Source of the DNA: Candidatus Rhabdochlamydia oedothoracis
Lineage (GTDB): Bacteria; Chlamydiota; Chlamydiia; Chlamydiales; Rhabdochlamydiaceae
Assembly: GCF_019453995.1 (NCBI RefSeq)
Contig: NZ_CP075587.1
Location: 558,001-622,000 of the forward strand
Direction of reading: 5' to 3'
Length of the DNA stretch: 64,000 nucleotides
How positions within the stretch are numbered: position 1 is the stretch's first letter; every line of letters begins with the position of its first letter. The notes under the pieces are model-generated. The model was not told where the DNA came from and did not search any database. It worked only from the letters and a program-made list of their open reading frames with translations. This document shows, piece by piece, positions 49,891 through 57,594 of the stretch. The translations under genes and the position numbers were made by a program.

Positions 49891-51018
49891 TTAATTACTG
49901 AGCATGAGACAGATCTGTTTGCTTACCTCTTTTGCTGCATTTGCTCTGCCAAGTAAAGTTAGTATATGTTTACATTTTTCTTGATAAACTGGGTGATTTT
50001 CAAGTAAGTGGTATGCATGAGATAGAAGAGAGGTGTTAGTAAAATAAGGCCCAATGAGCTCAGGAAAGATCTCTTGATTTGCAATGATGTTTACTAAACA
50101 ATAAAATGGTAGTCGGATGCGTAATAGATCTCTTGCTATAATTAGATCGAGTTTAGATAACCCATAGGTAACCACTGTAGGAACAAAGTGAAGCACTAAT
50201 TCAAGGGTTACCGTTCCTGATTTAGCAATTGCAAGATGGGTTTTTTGCATGAGTTCATAGCTATGAGTAGAAGGAACAAAAGTAATCGGATAATTCCAGT
50301 TTTTTTTTTGTAGAATGAAGAGGATTTGAGAATGAAATTTAGGTTGTGCTACAGAAAGAGCAATATGCAAATGAGGATTATTTGCGCATAAGTGTTTACA
50401 GGTATCGAGGTAAATAGGTAAATTACGCTCGATCTCTTTAGATCTGCTTCCAGGAAATAGCGCAATGATTTGCTTATCTTTTGGCAAATCAAGATTTTGA
50501 TAGTTATAAGACTGAATGCGAAAATTAAGGGGATGACCAACATATTGTGTAGGGAGCTTTCGAAAAATTTGCGATTCAAAGGGCAAGATAGTAAATAAAT
50601 GATCTAAATGCTTTTCCATAAAAGCAATTCGATGCTTCCCCCATGCCCATACCGAAGGACAGATAAAATGCACGATTTGTCCTTTAAAACCCCTTCTTTT
50701 TAAATGTCGATGTAATCGTAAGCTAAAACCTGGGTAATCAATGGTAAATACCATTTTTGGTTGTAGTTCTAAAATAGCGTTTGCTACTTTGTAAAACATA
50801 CGTACCAGTTTAGGAAATGCGCAAAACACATCAATAAACCCCATAACTTGCAATTCTTCCATAGCAAGAACGGGGTTTACTCCTTGATGTCGCATGCGCG
50901 GTCCAGCAACACCAAATATGTTAAGAGTAGGCTTTTTTACTTTAAGCTCAGCTAAAAGAGATTCTGCATGTAAATCACCGCTTGGTTCTCCACAAAATAT
51001 AAAAAGATCACAAGGCAT
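49891..51018 (-). CDS. lpxB: Lipid-A-disaccharide synthase
   Basis: LpxB condenses UDP-diacylglucosamine with lipid X. The 375-aa product has FCGEPSGDLHAESLL (8-22), the FTIDYPGFSLRLH motif, PSVWAWGKHRI, and YVGHPL, all classic for family GT19. The C-terminal donor site region is ALFPGSRSKEI with SGTVTLEL. The C-terminal extension seen in some chlamydial LpxB proteins is absent here. Its ATG overlaps the stop of the next gene (TAATG), linking the two. Confidence 0.93.
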   Translation of the reverse strand: MPCDLFIFCGEPSGDLHAESLLAELKVKKPTLNIFGVAGPRMRHQGVNPVLAMEELQVMGFIDVFCAFPKLVRMFYKVANAILELQPKMVFTIDYPGFSLRLHRHLKRRGFKGQIVHFICPSVWAWGKHRIAFMEKHLDHLFTILPFESQIFRKLPTQYVGHPLNFRIQSYNYQNLDLPKDKQIIALFPGSRSKEIERNLPIYLDTCKHLCANNPHLHIALSVAQPKFHSQILFILQKKNWNYPITFVPSTHSYELMQKTHLAIAKSGTVTLELVLHFVPTVVTYGLSKLDLIIARDLLRIRLPFYCLVNIIANQEIFPELIGPYFTNTSLLSHAYHLLENHPVYQEKCKHILTLLGRANAAKEVSKQICLMLSN

Positions 51019-51770
51019 TAAAAGACCTTAAGTTGCTTAGCTATCCATTTTGCCCCATGATGAAATGTTTCTTTTGCTGTGCCGTGACCATGATATCCAA
51101 TCGAAGGTAAAATCCTCAATTCGATGGGAGGAGACAGGCATCTTTTCTGGTAAGCTGTTTCAGTAAGGGTTTCTATCAAATCAAAACAATTGCGTGTTCC
51201 TACTCTAACATCTCTATTTCCAATATAACAGCGAATTTTTTTATCAGATAGCAGATCAACTATATGCATAAGGTCCCAGCTAACCAAATCTGAAAAACCT
51301 GGCAGAAAAGAGAGTTTGGTTAAAGGAGCAAATCCCAACCAATAAGGAACTTCAGAGTTTTTTGCTGCTACATGTGCAGCAATCAAAGCTCCTCGAGATA
51401 GTCCCATTGCCGCAATCTTATTTGGTAGAATAAGTTTTTGATTTAGTAGAAGATCGATCGCATTTTGGATCTTTTTCAGATAATTTCCTAATAGATCTTC
51501 ACCTTTTTGCATAGCTGTTGCCCATTCTGCAAGCCCTTTTGTAGCAGGTTTTCCTTCTTCATGATAAGGCAGAGTGATCGAAAAAATCCTCAAAGGAAAC
51601 TGGGAAAGATACACGACTGGTTGATTAAAGGGATCTAAAACCAGGGAATCTTTAGCGGATAGAGCAAAATAAAATATAGCAGGAAGAGGACCTAAATCAA
51701 CAGATGGTCCCAAATATTCTAACTGAATGGTAGAAGCTAGATTAAGTTGCTGAGGAGGAAGGGGTTTCAT
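51018..51770 (-). CDS. Alpha/beta hydrolase
   Basis: A 250-aa protein with the serine nucleophile elbow GLSRGALIAAH (about 123-133), an Asp candidate in GNRDVRVGTRN and a late His in GYHGHGTAK (about 230-238). This is the catalytic triad order of the fold. There is no signal peptide. The substrate is unknown; esterase or acyl-transferase functions in the lipid A or phospholipid context are guesses. It is tightly coupled to pcnB (29-nt overlap) and lpxB (1-nt overlap). Confidence 0.75.
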   Translation of the reverse strand: MKPLPPQQLNLASTIQLEYLGPSVDLGPLPAIFYFALSAKDSLVLDPFNQPVVYLSQFPLRIFSITLPYHEEGKPATKGLAEWATAMQKGEDLLGNYLKKIQNAIDLLLNQKLILPNKIAAMGLSRGALIAAHVAAKNSEVPYWLGFAPLTKLSFLPGFSDLVSWDLMHIVDLLSDKKIRCYIGNRDVRVGTRNCFDLIETLTETAYQKRCLSPPIELRILPSIGYHGHGTAKETFHHGAKWIAKQLKVF

Positions 51771-52992
51771 CTGTTTTTACTTTCTTTTTACGTCGTCGTC
51801 GCTTATTAGATGCAGGGTTTGTAAGGGCATGATTCCATTGTTGCCATACAACTTTAAGAGCCGGTTCTAATGTACAGCGAATTTCAAAAAATTGCATAGC
51901 TTGCATAAAATCTGGATCTTGAGGAATGCGAATGCGTCGTGGCTTTTTAGAATCAAAAGGAGTAATGCGATATTGCGAAACCAAAATCGACTGCAAGCTT
52001 GTACGTAATCTACGAGAAAGATTTATAAAGGGGCGAAACATTTCATCAAGTAGCTCATGTATTTCTTCGTTTATCTGTCCTAAATGCAGGATGATATCTC
52101 GATTCATATAATGTGTATAGATCTTTTTTTCCAGTATAGGAAATGCCAAGGCAGCTAATAAAACAGCGCGTGAAAGGTTTATATGATCCGATTTCATGAA
52201 GTAATTATCGATTTCTTTTAGAAAAGAGAAAACCTCTTCTGCATCTTTAGAATCTAAAAAATCTCCTAGTGAAGGCATTAACAAATACATAAACCCATGT
52301 TCCGCAAGAAGACGAAAAAAGGGCTCCGAAGCTTTAGATTCCAACATGCGCAGCAACTCTTCCAATATGCGTGCAGGCGAGCTTTTCATAATTTCCTGAC
52401 GACATTCAAGCAAAGCAACATGTGAAGGATCATCAATGGTAAAACCAAACCTTGCTTGAAATTTAAGCATTCTTAGCATGCGAACAGGATCTTGACGAAA
52501 ACGAATAAAAGGTTGGCCAATAGTGCGCAGAATTTGTTTTTTTATATCTTCAAAACCTCCAATGTAATCAATAATTGACTGAGAGTCTGGATCGTAAAAC
52601 AATGCATTAATGGTAAAATCACGTCTTAAAGCATCCTCTTTTGCCGTTCCCCATTTATTGTCGCGTACGATCAATTCATCGAGCTCATTATCTCCGGAAC
52701 GAAAGGTGGAAACCTCTAATGTTTTTTTTCCAAATCGAATGTGAGCAAGGCGAAAACGCCTTCCTACTAAAATACAATTTCTGAATATTTTTTTTATTTC
52801 TTCTGGTTGTGCAGATGTGCAGATATCAAAATCTTTAGGATTTTTATGCAGCAGCAGATCTCGAACACTTCCTCCGACTAGATAGGCTATATAACCTGCA
52901 GCGCGAAGTTTTTGCATAACATACAGCGCATCGGAGTCAACTTTTTTCATGCAAAGCTGATGTTCTTCAAAAGAATAAATGCGTTGAGACAC
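51742..52992 (-). CDS. pcnB: Poly(A) polymerase / tRNA nucleotidyltransferase-type enzyme
   Basis: A class II nucleotidyltransferase of 416 aa. The head domain signature is LVGGSVRDLLLHKNPKDFDICT, with both catalytic Asp residues (DFD) and the beta strand LEVSTFRSGD. The neck region has RRDFTINALFYD and LRTIGQPFIRFRQDPVRMLR, typical of the PcnB group. The C-terminus is basic and Arg/Lys-rich (NKRRRRKKKVK), for RNA binding, as in polyadenylating enzymes. Two such genes occur in chlamydiae, one for CCA addition and one for polyadenylation. The basic tail suggests the latter, but this is not certain. Confidence 0.85.
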   Translation of the reverse strand: MSQRIYSFEEHQLCMKKVDSDALYVMQKLRAAGYIAYLVGGSVRDLLLHKNPKDFDICTSAQPEEIKKIFRNCILVGRRFRLAHIRFGKKTLEVSTFRSGDNELDELIVRDNKWGTAKEDALRRDFTINALFYDPDSQSIIDYIGGFEDIKKQILRTIGQPFIRFRQDPVRMLRMLKFQARFGFTIDDPSHVALLECRQEIMKSSPARILEELLRMLESKASEPFFRLLAEHGFMYLLMPSLGDFLDSKDAEEVFSFLKEIDNYFMKSDHINLSRAVLLAALAFPILEKKIYTHYMNRDIILHLGQINEEIHELLDEMFRPFINLSRRLRTSLQSILVSQYRITPFDSKKPRRIRIPQDPDFMQAMQFFEIRCTLEPALKVVWQQWNHALTNPASNKRRRRKKKVKTDETPSSSAT

Positions 52993-53072
52993 TAAAGTCC
53001 TAAAATAAATAAATTTGCACTGAAAAACACTTTAATTCAAAGCGGTTGAAAAAGTCAAGATTGCCTTGGTTG

Positions 53073-53546
53073 TTAAATACTTAGGCCATACACTTGATTT
53101 TTTTCTATAAACAAATTTTTCCAATGATAGAAATCAAGGATCCCTTTGGGATCTCTTCTCAATATATAATAAGCTAAAAATAAGGCTTCAATAGACGCTA
53201 ATCCTCTTTGAGGATCTAAGCAATCGTCTTGTTTGCGTGGGTAAGCGGTTTGAAAATGAGAAGGAAGGCTACGTGAGATAAAACGATGGGGTTGTGGGAG
53301 ATTTTTAAAAATGGTTTGCGCGTATCTCCAAGTTGCATCTATTAAAAACAAACCGTAATTTGCATCTTTCAAAGAAAGGTAAGGAGCATCTAAAGTAAGT
53401 AAAACGTAGGAGGATAAATCAGGCAAGCTCTGAACAGGGTATGTAAAAAATTTGCAATCTTCTCTTGTTTCTATACCGCGTAAGCTACATTTTTTTAAAT
53501 TTTCTTTACGATGTCGCAAAATAATAGTAGTAGGAAATACAGACAT
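53073..53546 (-). CDS. Tsr3/DTW-related protein (rRNA or tRNA acp-transferase type)
   Basis: A 157-aa protein. Near the N-terminus is ILRHRKENLKKCSL, then LTLDAPYLSLKDANYGLFLIDATWRYAQTIFKNLP (about 49-82), where LIDATWR takes the place of the D-x-(S/T)-W signature. The C-terminal block DPQRGLASIEALFLAYYILRRD has the S-x-E-A motif. These are shared with archaeal/eukaryotic Tsr3 and with DTW-domain enzymes that attach 3-amino-3-carboxypropyl to RNA using SAM. It is short and lacks the N-terminal RLI-like domain. The identification is by motif memory and is moderate. Confidence 0.6.
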   Translation of the reverse strand: MSVFPTTIILRHRKENLKKCSLRGIETREDCKFFTYPVQSLPDLSSYVLLTLDAPYLSLKDANYGLFLIDATWRYAQTIFKNLPQPHRFISRSLPSHFQTAYPRKQDDCLDPQRGLASIEALFLAYYILRRDPKGILDFYHWKNLFIEKNQVYGLSI

Positions 53547-53612
53547 TTCTTATAGAAAAACCAGTGGTCGTTTTTAGGTTTAATAGTAATTGATTTTGTT
53601 TTTTTTGTAATT

Positions 53613-54536
53613 ATGTTTCAGATGGGATGTTTATTTTTTGCTTTTACTAGTTTAGTCTTTGCGGATTGGGTATTTGAAGAAAATAAAGCTTTAACCCTTT
53701 CCTCTGAACGTAATCTGCCCATTCTTGCTGTTTTTCTTGTGGAAGAGGGTTGTTGTTGGTCAGATCAGTTGAAAACAGAGCTTTTTCAAAAACCTGAATT
53801 TATTAAAGAGATTTCGCAAGAAATGGTTCTATGGCAAGTCTTTTTGAAACAAAAAAAAGAAATACGCGATAAGTATCAGGTACAGGAATGTCCTTTAATT
53901 TTATTATTAGATCCTAAAGGAAGGGAATTTGCAAGATTGAACTTTATACCACTCGATCATAAACTTTTAAAAGAGCTTGTAATCTCTCTAATAAATGATT
54001 TTTCAACGATATGTTCCTTCATAGATACCGATTTTGATGAAGAGAAATGGCAAATAATTTATCAAAAGGCCTCTCGTTTATCCGCTTCTTGTTTTAAAGA
54101 AAAAATTTTGGAGCAAGGAGTAAAAAAAGAAAAAGGATGTTTTTTTCACTTAGAAAAATATGCTCAGCTTTTACAAGAAAAAGGGTCTCGTCATCCGTAT
54201 GTTCTAAAATTTAAAAAAAAGACATTGCGAAAAGATAAAATGCATCAATTAGGTGCAAGAGCTTGCCTTGCCTCTATAGAATTTCATGATCGAAATCGCA
54301 AAGGCAAATCTGTTGATAAAACCATAGAACCTTTACTCGAATACCTACACACATCAGCTCTCATAGAGGCTCAATATCGTTGGGAGATAGAGTTATTACT
54401 AGGACAATTTCTATGGAAGAAAAATCGGTTAGAAAAGGCTAGAGAGTATTTGTTATTAGCCTATAAGCATGCACCTAATGCATTTAAACTGCAACTACAA
54501 GAGATCTATCAGTTAGAAGAATTTGATAATCAATGA
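53613..54536 (+). CDS. Exported thioredoxin-fold protein with TPR-like C-terminus
   Basis: A 307-aa protein with an N-terminal signal (MGCLFFAFTSLVFA, from Met4), then a thioredoxin-like domain of the DUF255/DsbD-gamma type. That domain starts VFEENKALTLSSERNLPILAVFLVEEGCCWSDQLKTE; GCCW replaces the CxxC centre, so its redox role may be non-standard or lost. The domain closes with QECPLILLLDPKGRE (cis-Pro). The C-terminal half is helical and ends in a TPR-like hairpin (FLWKKNRLEKAREYLLLAYKHAP). It would act in the periplasm. It stands alone between the pcnB group (opposite strand) and IS remnants. Confidence 0.7.
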   Translation: MFQMGCLFFAFTSLVFADWVFEENKALTLSSERNLPILAVFLVEEGCCWSDQLKTELFQKPEFIKEISQEMVLWQVFLKQKKEIRDKYQVQECPLILLLDPKGREFARLNFIPLDHKLLKELVISLINDFSTICSFIDTDFDEEKWQIIYQKASRLSASCFKEKILEQGVKKEKGCFFHLEKYAQLLQEKGSRHPYVLKFKKKTLRKDKMHQLGARACLASIEFHDRNRKGKSVDKTIEPLLEYLHTSALIEAQYRWEIELLLGQFLWKKNRLEKAREYLLLAYKHAPNAFKLQLQEIYQLEEFDNQ

Positions 54537-54605
54537 GTTCCTTGACTCCCCTTCTTTTAAGCTAATGTAATTAAAAATAAATATAACTAGTTTATTTAAT
54601 ATAGT

Positions 54606-54826
54606 CTTTTCAAGTTTGAAGTGCACAGAAGAATTAAAAAAAAGAATAGGCAGGCAATAAAAGAATCTCTATTGTGATTTTTAACAATCAAACAAAAGGA
54701 GAGACCTTGCCTAAAGGCTACCATCACCTAACCTATAACCAAAGATGTCAGATTTATATTTTAAAAGCTAGAGGAGATACATCTAGCTCAATAGCAACCA
54801 TTCTAAAAGTTCATCATAGCACTATC
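54606..54826 (+). pseudogene. IS30 left-end remnant with transposase N-terminus
   Basis: It starts with the IS30 inverted repeat (CTTTTCAAGTTTGAAGTGCAC) and encodes the helix-turn-helix part to HHSTI, then breaks into an ISAs1 end at about 54831. Confidence 0.85.
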
Positions 54827-54830
54827 GGTC

Positions 54831-55110
54831 AGGGCTTACACATGAAGAATTTCCTTTGCACCTACCAGATCTAATAAATAATCTTTACGACATGATACAA
54901 TGAAACGCCGTTTACGTAATAGGATCTATTGTCTTATTAGCAGAACCGCATAATGTCTTGGCCGTCAAATGGCAATGCTGTCTCTTCCAAATGCCTGAGC
55001 TATGGACTGAGTCCACTGCATAAAACATGTACGGAACGAATGAGGATTTAAAAAGGCAAAAAACCTCTCATAGGTATCATGAGAAGGAGCCCCATATTTG
55101 CAGATATACT
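54831..55110 (-). pseudogene. ISAs1 remnant (same lineage as 12112-13025)
   Basis: CAGGGCTTACACATGAAGAATT at 54831 is the element end. The interior matches the C-terminal and N-terminal transposase segments of the ISAs1 at 12112-13025 with most of the middle deleted (for example Y.RFFAFLNPHSF at about 55030-55080). Confidence 0.75.
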
Positions 55111-55190
55111 GAAATGCATTAGAAAAAAGACTTTTCAAACACTAAATTCATTGAATTTTTCTCATTGATTGAGTTATAAATCTTACATCT

Positions 55191-55580
55191 ATGCAACCTG
55201 AAGCGAACTTTTTAACAAGAAACCAAAAAGACATCCTCAAGGCTCGTCATCGCCATGAACGGGATAAAAGGCTACGCGATAGAATCAAATCTATTTTATT
55301 GTTAGATGAAGGGTTGGACATACCCACAAGTAGCACATGCTTTACTCCTAGATGAGGATACGATAAGGCGTTGCTATAAAACTTATTTAGAAGGTGGCAA
55401 AGAAGCATTGCTGAATTTGAACTATGCAGGAAAGGCATGCCGGCTCAATCAAGGCCAACTTAAACAACTAAAAATCTATGTAAAAGAAGAAGCTCCCAGT
55501 TCAGCTAAACAAGTTGTCAATTTTGCCAAAGACCACTTTGGAATATGTTATACACCATCAGCTATGGTTTCTTTATTGCA
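55191..55580 (+). pseudogene. IS630-C transposase, N-terminal part, frameshifted
   Basis: It starts MQPEANFLTRNQKDILKARHRHERDK, then a frameshift near 55310 leads to KGWTYPQVAHALLLDEDTIRRCYKTYLEGG and AKDHFGICYTPSAMVSLLQ. This is the helix-turn-helix and linker part of an IS630-type enzyme. It lacks the DDE domain. The reverse, more deleted copy is at 17651-17995. Confidence 0.75.
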
Positions 55581-55745
55581 GCAGATAACCTTAAATTTAC
55601 ACCTGCACAAGTTATTCCCATTGGAGATTGTAACGCAGGTATTGGGTGCTGTGATAGTGGTAGTCTTAGGTATGCTAATCATAATTCCATTGGGGTTGTG
55701 CTAAAAGCTGGTAAAAACTCTCCAGCTGGTGTAATAAGGAGATAA
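55581..55745 (+). pseudogene. 3' fragment of an unknown gene
   Basis: A short frame (in phase from the IS630-C junction) reads FTPAQVIPIGDCNAGIGCCDSG, then NSIGVVLKAGKNSPAGVIRR and stops at 55743-55745. The Gly/Cys-rich sequence looks like real coding DNA, but I cannot name the family, and the 5' part is missing. No ribosome binding site precedes it. Confidence 0.3.
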
Positions 55746-55854
55746 GATCTATTGGGAGCTTAGCGGAAATGACCTTTGAGATTTTACGTTTATGTTGCAA
55801 GAAATTAAAATATTTTTTATTTTTGAATGCCTTAAACTAAAAAAGGGAGTAAAT

Positions 55855-56400
55855 ATGAGAAGATCAATTGAGAACTTTTATGCTAGAGGCTCTGCCAATA
55901 TAAACAATCTCTGGTACGAGGACGGTTCTTTTTCTGTTCAAAGAGGAAATGAAAGCCCCTTTAGAATCTCTAAAGATAATATAGATAAAAATTTGCGAGG
56001 AATCTCCCCCAAGCAAATTGAAAAAATCAACAAGATCGGATACTTTACCATATTCGAAAGTCTAGGATCTTGTGAAAATTATTCCATTAATTATACGTAC
56101 AGACTTCTTGGCGGAGGAAACGGCTCTTCTCATGAAAGCAATGCTAGCAATGATTCTCCTAACAACAATAGCTCTTCCAATAGCAATGATTATGCCTGTA
56201 CGCATAATGATAGACCTGGGGTTTCTATTGCTGATATCGCAGAGCACGCTGGTAATTTGAACTTTGGAAGTGCTGGAAGAGATGTAATGGACCTTGTATC
56301 TGGTCATGAATCTTTCGGTGGGTTTAATCAAGCACCAAGCTCTGGAAGTGAATCCAGTTCTTCAAATTCAAGCTCTGCAGATACGTCAAAAACAGGATAA
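55855..56400 (+). CDS. Ser/Asn-rich 181-aa protein of unknown function
   Basis: Met at 55855 has GGGAG 7 nt upstream (AAAAAAGGGAGTAAATATG), better than the upstream frame start at 55792. The N-terminal 80 residues are mixed (RRSIENFYARGSANINNLWYEDGSF, then KQIEKINKIGYFTIFESLG). A linker LLGGGNGSS follows, then about 20 Asn/Ser residues. A second folded-looking part with HNDRPGVSIADIAEHAGN and SAGRDVMDLVSGHESFGGF ends in a Ser tail. No family is recognised. There is no signal peptide. A small membrane protein gene starts 6 bp after its stop. The low-complexity linkers would fit a secreted effector. Confidence 0.5.
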   Translation: MRRSIENFYARGSANINNLWYEDGSFSVQRGNESPFRISKDNIDKNLRGISPKQIEKINKIGYFTIFESLGSCENYSINYTYRLLGGGNGSSHESNASNDSPNNNSSSNSNDYACTHNDRPGVSIADIAEHAGNLNFGSAGRDVMDLVSGHESFGGFNQAPSSGSESSSSNSSSADTSKTG

Positions 56401-56406
56401 TTATCA

Positions 56407-56613
56407 GTGTTGAAAAATATAATAGAGATTTTTACGGGATCTTTGGTAATTTTATTTTTTGCTTTCTTTAGAGTTGGAATATCCGCTTTTCTTTTGGAGT
56501 GGTCTTGGTCAAGGCTAAGAAAAGAGAAGATTACATTTAGAGGTTTCATTACATTTTTTATTTTTTGCCTAGGAATAGGAATCCTATTATGGTCTAAATG
56601 CGAGTGTAAATAA
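56407..56613 (+). CDS. Small membrane protein (68 aa)
   Basis: It begins at GTG 56407. There are two hydrophobic segments: FTGSLVILFFAFFRVGISAFLL (about 9-30) and FITFFIFCLGIGILLWS (about 47-63), separated by a basic loop (WSRLRKEKITFRG), ending in KCECK. The topology would be a two-helix hairpin. It follows the Ser/Asn-rich gene by 6 bp and may be its partner. The unusual start and lack of a clear ribosome binding site keep confidence low. Confidence 0.4.
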   Translation: MLKNIIEIFTGSLVILFFAFFRVGISAFLLEWSWSRLRKEKITFRGFITFFIFCLGIGILLWSKCECK

Positions 56614-56739
56614 GTGGAAATTTCTATACACTTTGTTTGATTCATTATGAACTGGGATATTCAATAGCATTTCATTTTCAAAGCATCTTGGGAAGATGAG
56701 CCAAATATCTAGAAAAAATTTAGGGCACAGCCTGAGATA

Positions 56740-56850
56740 TATAGAAGTGCCGATTCAAACGGCTAACTTAATGGGGTTCAAGTCAACGACTTGAAACTTG
56801 TCGTTAATCCTACATTTCAAAACATCTGTTAGTTTCGGTATCTCTTCTAA
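56740..56850 (-). repeat. IS630-A end fragment
   Basis: The terminal repeat GTGCCGATTCAAACGGC and the last codons of the IS630-A transposase (to about 56850). It breaks into an IS5-type end. Confidence 0.75.
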
Positions 56851-56852
56851 GC

Positions 56853-57235
56853 GCCTGTTTAAAATCTTTTCAGTAAGGTATAATGATGGTTTTCATAAAA
56901 CCTTTGGAGGTAATTATGACCCGCTCTTATCCAAGCGATATCTCTCGTAACCAATTTAGCAAAATCCATCTAATATACTAGTTTGATTTCAAATTAAGAA
57001 TTGCATAAATAGATTTTTTTAAAAAAACTACTCTATCTTCCAAGAAGATGTTATCTTTTGTATAAAAATGTTTATATATTCAAACTCTTAATTTAAATGT
57101 AAACGAGTATACTTGAGTCTACACGCAAAAAAACACGTCCACGAATAGTTGATCTATAGGATATTTTTTGTGGAATTTTGTACATTTTAAAAAGTGGTTG
57201 CCAGTGGCGTATGTTACCCATAGAATATCCTAAAT
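56853..57235 (+). pseudogene. IS5-type transposase N-terminus interrupted by TACTAG MITE
   Basis: The left end CCTGTTTAAAATCTTTTCAGTAAGG is followed by a good ribosome binding site and ATG (56917) with TRSYPSDISRNQFSKIH. The frame is split at 56974 by the MITE and then reads LESTRKKTRPRIVDL, a stop, then FCGILYILKSGCQWRMLP, an IS5-superfamily N-terminus. It is decayed by a stop and by loss of the rest. Confidence 0.75.
56974..57111. mobile_element. TACTAG miniature element (MITE) copy 3, 138 bp
   Basis: Ends TATACTAGTTTGATTTC and its decayed complement (GAGTATA, to 57111). Cutting it out with one TA restores HLILESTRKK of the interrupted IS5-type transposase in frame, which proves insertion at TA with duplication. 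Confidence 0.9.
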
Positions 57236-57296
57236 GGGAATTATGTTATTATTATTTCCATTTCTGAAATAATGTCTGTGTTTTACCAGGGCCAAC

Positions 57297-57544
57297 GCAT
57301 GAAGATTTTTCTTGATAATTGAGAGATAAAAAATGATTCTGGCTCCTTTTTCATAAGGAGTATAAAATGGAAGGATTCATTCTTCATCTATTATGATGCA
57401 TTTTTCGAAATTACCAGACCCAAGAAAGACGCGCAATCAACTATATAGCCTTCATGATATTATCAGCATATCTATGCATCATGTCGTAAAGATTATTTAT
57501 TAGATCTGGTAGGTGCAAAGGAAAATCTTCATGCGTAAGCCCTG
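57297..57544. mobile_element. ISAs1-derived miniature element, 248 bp
   Basis: It has both ends of the ISAs1 at 12112-13025 (CAGGGCCAACGCATGAAG and CTTCATGCGTAAGCCCTG) with only short pieces of the interior: the promoter-side stretch ending in a TAAGGAG box and ATG, and the last part including CTTTACGAC. It is internally deleted and non-autonomous. Confidence 0.8.
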
Positions 57545-57594
57545 GTGTTTTACCTGTCTATTAAAGCAAGATCAATTGGTTTAATTTTAAGATG

